From positions 71,911-135,910 of the forward strand of contig LUCM01008391.1 of NCBI GenBank assembly GCA_008360955.1: a DNA stretch of 64,000 nt, in the 5' to 3' direction. A model generated the notes under the pieces. It searched no databases. It saw only the letters and a program-made list of their open reading frames with translations, and was not told where the DNA came from. Below are positions 12,501 through 64,000 of this stretch, piece by piece. Each line of letters starts with the position of its first letter. Positions within the stretch are counted from its first letter, which is position 1. Source of the stretch: Fasciolopsis buskii. Its lineage: Eukaryota; Platyhelminthes; Trematoda; Plagiorchiida; Fasciolidae. A program made the translations under genes and the position numbers.

Positions 12501-15500
12501 CTGGTTTTCTATTTGGAATCCTGTTGATTGGACACCTTGCGCTCATTGTTGCACCGGTTTTGGGGGCGATGCTAATATACTACTACTGATGCCCAACAAG
12601 GATGAAACAGCTACACAGAGCCTCTATGGGTTTTAATGGTGAGCTGAACGATGATGTCACCTGATAAACTATTAGATAAGAAAAAATTTAATTCAGACAT
12701 TTAGATCATTATTTCTCGAATGACTGATTGTTCAGGATCAAAGCCCAAATAAGGCAATTCGGGCCAAGTACGTATTGCGAGACTGTACGACCATTGAATC
12801 TCAAATTTTTGAACAGAAAAGATATTATTCCGCAGTAGGTCATTCAAGGATTAGGTAAGCACACGTAAAATTGGTATAAAGTAAGCAAATCGCCTGCGTT
12901 GTCCGCGACATGAAACAACCGTTAAAATGTTTCTGCATTAAGCAATGTACGACATAGGCAGTGTAGTAGAGGGAATGATGGAATTTTGCTATATCGCGGT
13001 GATAAAGTCAAGCATATCACGGATATCTTGTCCATTCCGACTGTTGGTTAGTTTCACTATTGGCAATTATTCACTACTTTAGGGTAGGAATTTGATTTGA
13101 TGCTGTGCAATTAAGTTGCGCAACTACTAATCCTAAATTAATGCTGTCTGTTTTGTTGTCATATCTAATCTAAAGGCCTTTCCGAATACTTGACGTCAGC
13201 CTATTTTATTGGTTGCATAGCCAGAAAATAATTCAGCAGGACAGGATCTAATCTAGTGATTAAAACCATCTCGTATCCATACCACGGCAGCTTGCATATC
13301 CGAGTCACCGTGACTGTCATTAACTTACGCGGATCAGCCAAGTAATATCTCCGTTGGCCGGCTTCATTTGGCTACATAAGGCTGTGTGGGGTTTACATGT
13401 TTCTCGTGGCAAAGCTCAACCACCAAATATGGTTGGATCGATCGTCCATTTTCGCATCAACGGTTCAATTACTCGTTCATCTCGTACGATGGTTCAAACA
13501 AGTGACGTTCAGGCTTAGCCATAGAAAGCGGGTCATTGCGTTTTGGGGAAGAGAAAACGTCAACTCACCGTGACTGACTGGCTGACACTCGTTCAATCAT
13601 TAGGACTTGATTCAGACTAGCTTCGTAGTGACCCAGTTGAAACTCGAATGAGTACGGCCACAGATTTCATGCGCTTACGCGCCTTGCCAACAAACTGGCT
13701 ATCTCGATCGTAAAATGACCCTGAGTATCGTTACTCGTGAAAGACAAAGCCTCTTCCCCTTACATTCTGCGTTGACCGTTGTGTTTGTGTCTCTTGACAG
13801 TTACGTATCGAACTTTGGTCATAGTTTTTCTATCCAACTGGTGTTTTATGTGAGTATAAACTGTTAGACTAAATCGAAAAGGGCATCCAATCTACTTATT
13901 TTTCTTGTCAAGCAAACGTTGTACTCAACTGGATTCATTTTAAGCAGCTCGGATTTACGAAAGAGTACATTATTAGATGGCGCTAGACCGAAGCATAACA
14001 ATCAGGTCACGCGAGAATAAAATGATAAATGTCAGGCCGACTGTTAACAAAACGAGTATGTTTGTATCAAGGTTAATACATAAGATATGATGCAATTTGA
14101 TGTCGGATTTCCGACAAGCAACACTGATAGATAGTTTATCCTACTTCCTGTTTGGCACAAGTTGGTGTGTACCTACCTATTGTCTGTCCAGCCTTAACTG
14201 CTGAAGTGTGACGGTATGAAGGGATCTGCTTACCAGAGCGTTATAACACGTCAGCAATTGTCAGAATTTGTTCCAAACTATCGAAAAATACCATTCAGCT
14301 GGTTTGTACAGGTGTGAATCGTGATCCCCTTAACATGAACAGGTATTGCGAAATGCACTGACTAGCTTTACATTGATGTAGAATTCACGAACACATTTTC
14401 TTAGCAAGTCTTGTAGAAGGCAGACAAGTTCGTACCCAGCTCCGAACATTTCTGAGATACGCCAGAATTCCGCAGACGGTCTGGAGACAACGTAAGAAAT
14501 TGATAAAAGTAATTTGGATGCGTGAAAATGTGATCAACCGCGGATTCATTTGATAGAATCCAGTTTTCAGGGTAAACCCGGAAATTAATAGTATGCCTAT
14601 TGGAATAGTGTTCAGGGACATTTCTGCATTTGTCAGAGCTATGAAACCATTTAAATTTTCCCTGGGGTTATTTCTGTTTTCATTTGGCCAGTTTGTCAAA
14701 TTAAGGCCACATTCGTTTGTAGCATTTTTTAGGTAAGGTACACGTGTCTGGTAAGCGCATCCAAGCAACAACCATCGGCTCCGGGATAAAATCAATGCTC
14801 AGCTCTTTGTGTTGATCTTTCCCCTAGTATTCCTAAGTGCATCTCCTGAATTGAATGTGTTTAGTCCCTGCTGGTATTGTCTGCTCTAGAGGCCTGAAAC
14901 ATTTGAGTAGTATGCGAATAGACAAAATACCCAGCCTAAAAGAGACAGAAGGCATCCGTGAAAACCACTGACATGGTTATCAGGTCCAACAACTAAGGTT
15001 AATAAGGCCAATTTCGCGAACTCAAATTGCACACGTTTTGTTCCCCTTATCATTCGCAACCTCAGACTGTCAGTATCATCCCTTTCACGATTTTTCGATT
15101 TTCCTGCTTGTATCTCTGATCGAAAGAGGACTTTTTTACGATACCACGTTTGCTGACTGTTTGGATTTTTATCAGTGCATAGAACACGCGCACGAAAATA
15201 GTCCGGCAAACGAACATTAGAATTATAGATGAACAAAACGCAAAAATCCTTTTGGAGTTATAATTGAATACAATGAAAATCATTCAACCACAGCAGCAAA
15301 TTATGGACTAAATATTTTAGAACGGCAGTTATGGTTATATTTCTGTCTGCAAGTAGCACGTAAACTTATTGCAATTTAAATAATACAGGCGAATCATAAA
15401 TCCACCAAATCTGAAGGGAACTAGTAGCATGAAAATTTCTGTAATTGCGTATAGATTTCCGCGCATTTAAAAGAAACTTACTCAGTGGCTAATGAGAATC

Positions 15501-18500
15501 AAATGAATCTTACACTTTTAATGAAAATACAGTCGATATTTGGGATGGTTGAATCAAGGAGAATGATTATGATCACGACATCAAAAAATTTCCCAGGAAC
15601 TTTAAGCAAATTGCGCAGTTGGTGCCGAATCGGAAATCTTGGGCATGAAAAAAATGACGTTCATGTATAGCTTTCGCTTTTGGTACGAGATTTTCCGTCT
15701 ACTAGTAGACTTTGAGTGTTATTTAACAAACACTGTGCATAGCCATAAGGAACATGCTTTCGCATCAGGATTCCAGGCCAACTGACTGGGTCAGACAATT
15801 CAAATATGCTATGCCTGTACACATTTTGGGCAAACCGAAAAGGCTTGTTTATTCCAGAATCGTTAAGCCATATCCAGCGCTCTAAAACGCTAGCCGAAAG
15901 CTACTAAACTACAGGAATATCTGTGGTTAGGTTAGAACAACCTCTGAAATCTGTTTCTATCTTGATCGCCGGTTCCAAAAAAGCTGGAATCTTGGCCGAA
16001 ATCCTGGGTGTACACGCTTGCCCATTGCACGAGTCGTGACTATGGTAGCAAAAATCAGCCGTATTTGATAACTCGTCTGATCGGTTTGTAACCGATTGTG
16101 TCACATGAAAGGGGACTGAGGATGATCTATTGTTTTACACCTCGTGGCATAAAAAAGGATAAAGCTATCAAAACAAACAATTTTTTTAAAGTCAATGGTC
16201 TAAAAGCATCGGATGATGCTTTCAGGAATTCGGTGCAAAGAAGCACATTTCTAAAAGAGTATATGGATTTATGAACACCGTCTCTTATGATGGATTGCTC
16301 AACGTATTTAGAGAATCATGCTCAGATAAAACGGTGAGAACGACTTTCTGGGCTTGACGACGTTCAGCTCCGGCAGATGTGACTTCAAAGTCTTACACTA
16401 TTGAAAGGTCTAAGGCTATTTTTACAACTTTTCGACATGTACATTACATTGGCAGAAGACACGTTTTACTCTGGATATGAATACAATTTTTGGATCATCC
16501 TAACGTTGATTACGGGAAACAAGAGCTTTGGAAAATAGTCTGTCAGTATACATGAGCGGAATATCGGACAGCTGACCATGCCAGCACATTTAAGTAATTC
16601 GCTTTCGTAGGTTTTGATCGCCGAAGTATATTCACATCCCGTATAGTGTTTGTAAAATCAACGCAAATCAGTTAACAACAGTGATTTACATTCGTTATAT
16701 TCGTTTGTCCATTTAAGCTCGAAATTTTCAGAGTAAATTGCAGTCATTAGAACACAATTAGCAATGGTTGTCCAAAAAATACCACCGTGATCTGTAAATG
16801 ATACACCAAACTTCAATTGCACGTAGTACATGTAAGCTACAGTGCCCTCCTGGAACAAACAAACACCGCAAACTGCAGCAATGTTTATCAATGGAATTAG
16901 ATGACCCAGTGTCAGGCTATATGAAATTGCATAGAAAGGTCAGTGAAGTCACCTTTTTGCAGTCACTGGGACTCCAGAAAACCGCACGTAAGTCCAGTTA
17001 ACGTTATTTTCCTCGCACATTGTAGACAGTCATTTCGTCGGCGAATCATGCATGTTCGGTCTCCCAGATCGAGCCTTTCTTCAGTATTTCCACAAGTGAC
17101 TGGGCAAATTGTCACATCAGCTGAGCTTAAACTCATCCCAGGTTTGTTCGTTGGACGAACACATTCAACAATCACACTTTTAAACTGGCTTGTCTTTCTC
17201 AATAAATATTAGGGCGTGTGACAAGCAATATTATTTTCAAAACTGCACTCAAAATGCAAATCATTTTACAAATGGCCGACATGATTATGCACAAGGTCGA
17301 TGAATGTCTAATTCTTCGCGCGCACGAGACGGAGACAAGGATTAGAAGCATCATGTGGTAGTTCGTCCCGGGCGACTGTCTACCAAATTTTTGACCAGAA
17401 TTTATTTTATGCTCCGGAACAGGTCGAGGCTAGTGTAAAATTTAAGATTCAGTTAGCAATCAGGATTTTGGAATAGTTAACTCATTGCCCTGGGAGTGCC
17501 TATTTGATAGGATTAGAGCAAGTTACAAGAGGACATCTGACAGAAATTCAAACTTTTTGTAAGCATGGGACGTACTTGGCACTGACGGTGTGTTTACGCG
17601 ATCACAGCAAAACATTTTTCCACAACGACTAAATGGACCGGGGCGCATTTCCAAGTTTGACACGCTGGAAAAATGAAAAGGGATAAGGCGAACCTGCAAG
17701 AAATCCACACTTCGGTTCTTAGTCAAACGATGACTACCTAACTTTGCATAAGTTGGAAATGAAGAGATAGAACAGTTTGGTCCTTGAAGCTGCAAAATTT
17801 CTAGTTGACTTCCTCATTGCCGTTGATGAAATAGGAAGCAAATGGCACGAAACTACGCTAGCAAGCTGGATGTTTTCCAATATGGACATGCAACAAAATC
17901 CGGAAGTTTAACAGCTAGTATTTTACACTGTCAGGTGCGAACATGGAGTTTAAAGAAGCGGATATTTGCAATATTTTAACAATTAAAACTAAACAATTTT
18001 CTTACTTGTCTTCCATTTAAAAAAAAACATTTTAACCGTCAAGAAACTTGAGCTGAACCGTTAAGGGATAGTAAACCGATGAGGGTGGCTAGATGGTCTA
18101 CTCAAAAGAGAAACTTTAACGGGCTTGAACCTGCCCGGCCGACCTAAATTTTGGACAACAGCACGGATGTCTTGGGCTTCACCGTGACCGAGCTCCGGCC
18201 ACATTAGCTGACAATCTGATCATTGTGACCGCATAATGAACGTTTTTCGTTGCATTCTTTTCAACTCGTTCGTTCCAATTTTAGGTGTAGACAGGCTCAA
18301 AGCGCTGCTTTCTAGTTACAGATGCTAATACACGGGCTGAGCAACAGATAGGAAAATAAGGTGAGTATTTAAACTATACTACTGGTAATAAGAGAAAAGA
18401 CAAAAAAAGCAAAAAGAAATGTCGTGGTCATTTCAGTTTGTGCATTCATTTGTGTTGCATCAACGTGCTTTTGGTGTGGTTTCCACTTCAGAGCATCATC

Positions 18501-19933
18501 CGATCAAACAGGAAAAAAAACGGGGAATACTGAAAGATCGACTGTGGAATAGCAAGTTGAAGTACTATACAGAAGAAGAAAGCCAATGGCTACGAAATTG
18601 ACCCATATTGTCTGCAACCGTTGTTTCGAGGGATCTCGTGGCCCCAATCCAGTGGTCTAACTGAACCTAAAAGAGCTATGTGATCAACAGGTGATTTTGA
18701 TCAGCCGCCTAATCATCATCTGTCCCGGAGAACAGTATACAGGGAAGTAATTCATTCTGTTGGCCTACCTAAGTCATGTTCGAACCGACTTACCCTGTTT
18801 CTACTTATTGCTTGTTGCAGAAAATCGATCGGGCCTTCTGTATGAACGTAAAGCTTTACCCGATATAGTGCCAGGCAAGATATAACTAATGGAGTAAATA
18901 AATATGTCTACATTAACTAATTCTATCCGTGCAATAAAAAATTCGGTTTTGCCCCAATTCACTTCTACAACAGCATTTTTTCATGTTGAGGATGCAAAAC
19001 TCATCCAAAATCATCTTAAGTAGAATTCGGAGAAGTAGGGAATTACGATGACCAGTGAAATTCAGTCTAGTAATCTTCTGAGTTGGAAAAGAATCGTTCT
19101 TGCCACTGCTCTCGGGTCGACGAAGTGTGCGAGATATAAGAGAACGCAGGTTAACAAGCCAAAATTTTGGAGAATGCTTTTTAAAGGAAAATCTTTCGTC
19201 CACCATTCTTTCAGACGTGGCTTGTTACGTAACAGGTCTTGTCAAATTGACAGCTCCGAAGTCAGATATGCCAATCAACTTTTGTTGGTTTGCGTTCACT
19301 TTTAATCCGTTTTCAGTTTTGTCCACCATCAATTTTCACTAAAGTGTTCTTATTTTGACTGCTACCTGAAAAAACCGAAACTTACGAAGCACGGTGAGCA
19401 AAAAAGGCGGATAAAAGAATATTAAAAATACGTAGGAGTGTTAAGATGCGAAGTGATTTTGATTTCAAGTGCGCTGACAATTTTATCACTTAGTCAAGTC
19501 CTTAAAGATTGCAACTGTTGTATGGAAGATCTCATGTACTCTACCTAAACAGATTAGATCAAGCCATTCAGATCACACCACCAGATAAATGTTTCTTAAG
19601 GTTTCCGTTTCATTAACTGCAAATCGCTGAACTTCGTTTAGCCAATAACTAGCCCAAAGTGGAGGGTAAACCGAGGGAGCCAATCCATTAGAGTGCGCAA
19701 CACGTCTCGATCGTCTCACCCTGTCCTAGTCAGTTATGATCCAATTTTGCTGACAGGTGCGCATCAACACCGACAGAGTTGGTTAATTTGTGGGTTTGGT
19801 CACGAAAAGCCGGGGGAAATGTGATCCCAAAGGTTCCAGTCTAGGTTGGGAAGGTATACGACGCATGTCCAGACAGATCCATCAGCTAGCTATCTAGAAC
19901 ACAGTGGTATAGCATAGGGATGTGGAATCTTAC

Positions 19934-20077
19934 ATGAAATCGGGACAAGAAATGCACTTGCTCAAGCGCACATCTTGTTTATGCGAAGGAAAAAAAGGTC
20001 CTGCGTCATACACTAAAGCTTCGGGATAGATACCCATCAGATGATCAAAACAGCAGTGGCTGCAGGACCCGGCATCA
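19934..20077 (-). CDS. Possible ninth (C-terminal) exon of the bestrophin gene
   Basis: If exon 8 is spliced at its GTGAGT donor, the next exon must supply one base to complete a codon. An acceptor (TTTTGAGGGCAG) at 20078 gives exactly that phase, and the frame stays open for 47 codons to a GTAAGA donor at 19933. The intron would be 97 bp. The peptide is cysteine-rich (CSHCC, later CISCPDF) and has no recognisable domain. Bestrophin C-termini are poorly conserved, so homology cannot confirm it. Alternatively the protein ends at the TGA at 20171-20173 and this is chance. Confidence 0.25.
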
Positions 20078-20174
20078 CTGCCCTCAAAATAACAACAATG
20101 ATTAGCTGTGAGGAAGCTTGTCACGTGACAAGTGGCAGATAGGAATGGTCTTTAATTTTCAGGATTCGACTCAC

Positions 20175-60482
<40,308 letters not shown>

Positions 60483-61695
60483 TTTAATAACTTGTATTTA
60501 CGGACCACGTTATTCAGTATTCACTGGATCGCCCGCATCGATAATGTCAGATCACTAAAACGTCTGCACACCTACATACACACACACACGAACAAACACT
60601 TTGTTTTCATCAAACAGATCGCACTTTACGGTTGGCTACTCTGCAGCACGTGCGCACGGGAACACACGCATGCTTGCGCATTGTTTCATCAAGGAACGGT
60701 AACCTAAGTGGATTCTGCCGTACCTACTTCCCGGTTGTTTGATTGGTCGTAACCACATGAATCGACAATAGGTGGCAAATCATGACGGTACACGCTGTTT
60801 ACTTAAAGGGTATAACGACTGGATGATGAGATTTATCTGAGGTGTGACTTCTGGTGGATCCTAAGGTGAACAGTGAGGTCAAGACTTGTGAACAGGAGAT
60901 TCGTAATTTATCAGCGAGGGTATCACCCGGAGTCTCAGATTCGTGCGAGCGTGCGTGTAATTTGTGAATCCGTGTATCTAAGGCTTGAACATACACGTAT
61001 TTGTGTAAAATATGAAAGTCTATCTTTAAATGCTATCACTCGGTCACTTGTTGAAGTTGCATACGAAAACTAAAGAAATACGAATCATATTGTAATTTTC
61101 CTTAGCAAATTATACCTTTGTCAAGATGAACAGATAAGACTCAGCGGCTAGACAGAACTTGCTTCCTGGTGGTTCGTCACTGAATTTCCGAAAGTCTTAG
61201 TGTTTTCTATAGAAGGAATTTGTATTCCTCTATGGAGCTCTCATCTTCTGCGGTATTTCAGACGAGCGATAACTGCTTTTAAATGAACTAAAGACAAAAT
61301 AGTACAGTCTGTTTTGTATTTCTGGAACTGGGCTTGGATGCTGAACCTATATGGAAGTCCCATGGAGATTTTTTGGCACTTGTTCACAGGTTGGATGTGG
61401 CAAACCCTCAGATGACGATATTTGACTGCTAGTCGGATGTATATTGCGCAGATTTAAATAACGCTTAGTAGCAGAATACGAGCTGCAAACCCCACAAGCA
61501 GCGGCAACCTCGCAACGTATTAATTGGTTCTGTGATCATTTTGTCTCACCATCCGTAAATTTCCTTTTTAGAACCACGAAGATGATGGCATGACCTAAGA
61601 TAGAAAACATTGTGCTACAAATACATCACTCTGGATATATGTAGAGAGCATGATTGTTAAACTGACATGCAGATTGTTGCGGAAGTTCATTGTGA

Positions 61696-61713
61696 ATCAT
61701 CATCATCATCATC
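61696..61713. repeat. Short (ATC)n tract
   Basis: Six ATC units, followed by an ACA/CAA-rich stretch. Confidence 0.85.
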
Positions 61714-62304
61714 GTCAACAACAACAATTCATTTATCCACATTCAGTAAACAGTCTTCATTCGACGCTGCCACGTTTTTCCGAAGATCCCTACGTAGCTT
61801 TCTACACTCCGTTGGAATAACGGAACGTAAACCACGGTGGGGTAGGTGAGTGTTCACCACGCGCAAACATTGAACTAGTCAACAAAGTCTATCAAACTAG
61901 ATGCATTGTAACGGAATAATCGCATTACCAAAACCAATACTAGATTCCTAACCTGCACTTTGTCCACGTGGTCATCCCGTCCTATCCTAGCAGTAGCAGA
62001 CAACCATCGATGACAGAAAACCTCCAAGAGACCCTCATCGTCAGCGTATCAATTCCGTGCATGTGAAAGTAGACGGATTAGGAAACGTTACTGAATTAAC
62101 CGGGAGGTATTCCGTTCGAATAACTATCACCTGTTATTCAAAGTTGTTAAGCAAACGAAATATGGGTATTATATTTTGAAAGGCCTGATTTCATGCTCTT
62201 TGTGGCATCGTTTACTGTTTTGTTTCCTGTCATCCAATCATTTATTATCTAAAATTTAAGGTTAAACACAAATCACGAATCCAGAGAATGCAATCTTACA
62301 TTAG

Positions 62305-62366
62305 TCGGTGCCTTGGGTTTCGAACCTCGGACAAAGTATCACTCGGAAGTTAGACCACCTACGCTA
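62305..62366 (-). repeat. tRNA-derived relic with intact B box
   Basis: On the minus strand GTGGTCTAACTTCCGAG is followed by GAGGTTCGAAACCC, a good B box. The 5' and 3' ends do not form an acceptor stem, so it is not called as a tRNA gene. Confidence 0.45.
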
Positions 62367-64000
62367 ATTTGAATATTTCACTTTGTCTTCCATGATAATG
62401 ACAAACTGAATTAACTGATTCTTTGGAAATATTTTGAGGATCATCAATGCCGGTCGAAACATGTCTTGTTAGAATTCTTTTTGACACCACGGTTTGGTAG
62501 TGCATACTACCACCATAAATTTAATCACCAAAACATCTCCCATTTGTACTGGAATGTAAAATTTTGTTCTGGTTCCTTACAGTAAAGTTATTCGCGCAAC
62601 AGAGATTAGCTTAAAAAAGTGTTGTTTTCTACTTGTCCTCACCAAGGTATCCTAGTGGAATGTAAAAGAAAACGTGTAATGCTCTGTTGGCTTTTTAAAG
62701 GCAGCTTGAATAAAGAATGTAACTTTGCATAAAGCTGAAAGCTAAGTGAGGATAAGACTCGCTTTCAATTAGAAAGTTACCGATGCTACCAATATGTTAA
62801 ATAACTTTCTCTACCTTAGATAAGATATTTATTGTACAACAAAGGCCAAAACTCCCAGAATTGGGATCTTAATAGTGCAGACCCAGTTCACAGTTGTGTT
62901 ATATCTGGCTCCCGCAAGGACCGTCAGTAGTATGCTTTCACTGTTACATGAAAGTGGGCGAAACGGCTGACCGCTGGACTGTGTCAGGCATCATAGATGG
63001 ATCTCAACGGTTTCCCGATCGTAGAGGCCCAAACATTATAACACATACACGTCGGAAATTCTTCATATCCATAGGCCACTGGGGTGAATCAGTCGGGTCT
63101 CAAGGTAGATGAATTTGCCGCGGGAAGCCTCATTGCGAGGAAGACTTGACAAATCCTACTGGCGCTAATTACTCGATTAGCGTGAATGGTACGAGTCTGT
63201 GGTATCGAGTAAAAGAATTAGTCCTGAAACAAATAATCCCATGATTTTTAGCGCTTAATTGACTAGTGGAATGGCCTAAGTTATATAGTTTCCTTTTTCC
63301 CCGGAAAGTAATAAAACCACAGAGTAAACCGTTTTTCGAAAGACGGTCGCTGCCAAGAGAGGGCTGTTAACTGTGAGAACTTGAACGACGTTGGGTAAAT
63401 CCGATTCTCGAACACTATTCCTAGAGTACCACGATTCTGCACACTTCCAGTCATGACACATTTACCCCCGTACAAAGTCGTTCCTTTACCTGCATTTACT
63501 ACTTGGCGAAATATCCACTGCAAAATTCGGTAGTCCACCTTTGTTACTGATCATTTTGCCTCGACTGAATGACTTCACACATCCTCGAGATCGCGTCATG
63601 TGATCCGAATGATTCGACTATTCAACTTCCTTTTCCTTGCAAAGTCAAATTCATTTCATAATTAATTTATTCTGCTCATTATTTTGGTCATGCAGGGTTT
63701 GTTTGTTTTCTGACACGCTTACTCTGTGATAGATTCCAAATTTCGCAAGCTTCACGTTGCAAATATACGGTAATATTCGCTGCATTTCTTAGAAAGACTG
63801 CGGATTTGACTTGAGTAGAACATGGAGCATTGAAAAATTAGCACCAACGAAGTGCTCACATTGGATGATGGCTACGCATTCGCTTAGAGGGACGGCGTTA
63901 CAGGTTTGACGAAAGAACTTCCAGGTGTTCGTGGAAAAAGTTGTCTGAAATCATGTGCACCAAAGCGGTTCGACATATGTCAACAGTAATTTTGAAAAAA

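Larger units (their letters stand above)
5105..19933. other. Non-coding region downstream of the bestrophin gene
   Basis: Almost 15 kb with no exon I can support. The longer frames (for example 5957-6430 plus and 14385-14795 minus) show no family motif, no paired splice signals and no homology I recognise. Two tRNA-derived SINE-like copies are present (6838-6990 and 9482-9590). Missing C-terminal exons of the bestrophin gene, whose C-termini diverge fast in this family, could lie here unseen on the minus strand. Confidence 0.45.
60483..64000. other. Upstream flank of the bestrophin gene
   Basis: It holds the 5' UTR (extent unknown) and presumably the promoter on the minus strand. I see no convincing TATA box or initiator. 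A short CA tract (about 60575-60589), an ATC trinucleotide tract (61696-61713) and one tRNA-like relic (62305-62366, minus) are present. Frames such as 62894-63112 have no recognisable features. Confidence 0.5.

Noticed and set aside
14385..14795. 136-codon minus ORF
   Set aside because: No motif, no splice signals at suitable places, and a length attainable by chance in this much sequence.

Overview
The window looks like eukaryotic nuclear DNA from an invertebrate with large introns. It is AT-rich by eye and dominated by non-coding sequence, microsatellites, tRNA-derived SINE-like repeats and a decayed non-LTR retrotransposon. The LINE remnant, the SINE-like copies and the many kilobase-scale introns fit a flatworm, probably a trematode. 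That assignment is inference, because no marker gene settles it.

The main gene is a bestrophin-family chloride channel on the minus strand. I rebuilt it exon by exon from 60482 down to 20175. There are eight coding exons (60412-60482, 50716-50826, 50035-50188, 45948-46416, 36234-36436, 32996-33073, 30292-30444, 20175-20419). Every junction is GT-AG and in phase, giving about 494 residues. The start codon, the WKGS segment, the neck motif IPISFLLGF, the SG....GKDE segment, PLVYTQ, GWLKV and the Ca2+-clasp segment NPFGDDDEDF appear in the family order. Two things are unusual: an insertion of about 110 residues in the cytosolic domain, all within exon 4, and replacement of the family's Y-D-W signature by F-S-S. 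The C-terminus is unresolved: exon 8 ends either at a TGA or at a GTGAGT donor overlapping it.

Intron 3 (46417-50034) holds a run of phase-compatible, coding-like minus-strand exons separated by very short introns (47463-48399, perhaps starting at 48885). This may be a nested gene of unknown function. Introns 1, 4, 6 and 7 hold further isolated coding-like ORFs that I could not identify.

Repeats and RNA genes: a tRNA-Leu(CAG) at 37421-37502 sits in a tetranucleotide microsatellite block. It is followed directly by a 38-bp perfect palindrome identical to the Nextera mate-pair junction adapter (37503-37540), which is an assembly artefact. Another assembly gap (4871-4878) sits inside a 234-bp-period tandem duplication. 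That duplication contains a hairpin plus CGAAAC motif, seen again at 52.8 kb inside a foldback element. Further repeats are a LINE fragment (25795-26524), a SINE-like family with a shared tail (6.8, 9.5, 45.1 and 54.4 kb), other tRNA-like relics, an 18-bp minisatellite with an LPKLxx reading frame, and several simple repeats.

Region by region: 1-20170 lies downstream of the main gene and has no convincing gene. 20175-60482 is the bestrophin gene with its repeat-filled introns. 60483-64000 is the upstream flank, where I see no gene and no clear promoter.
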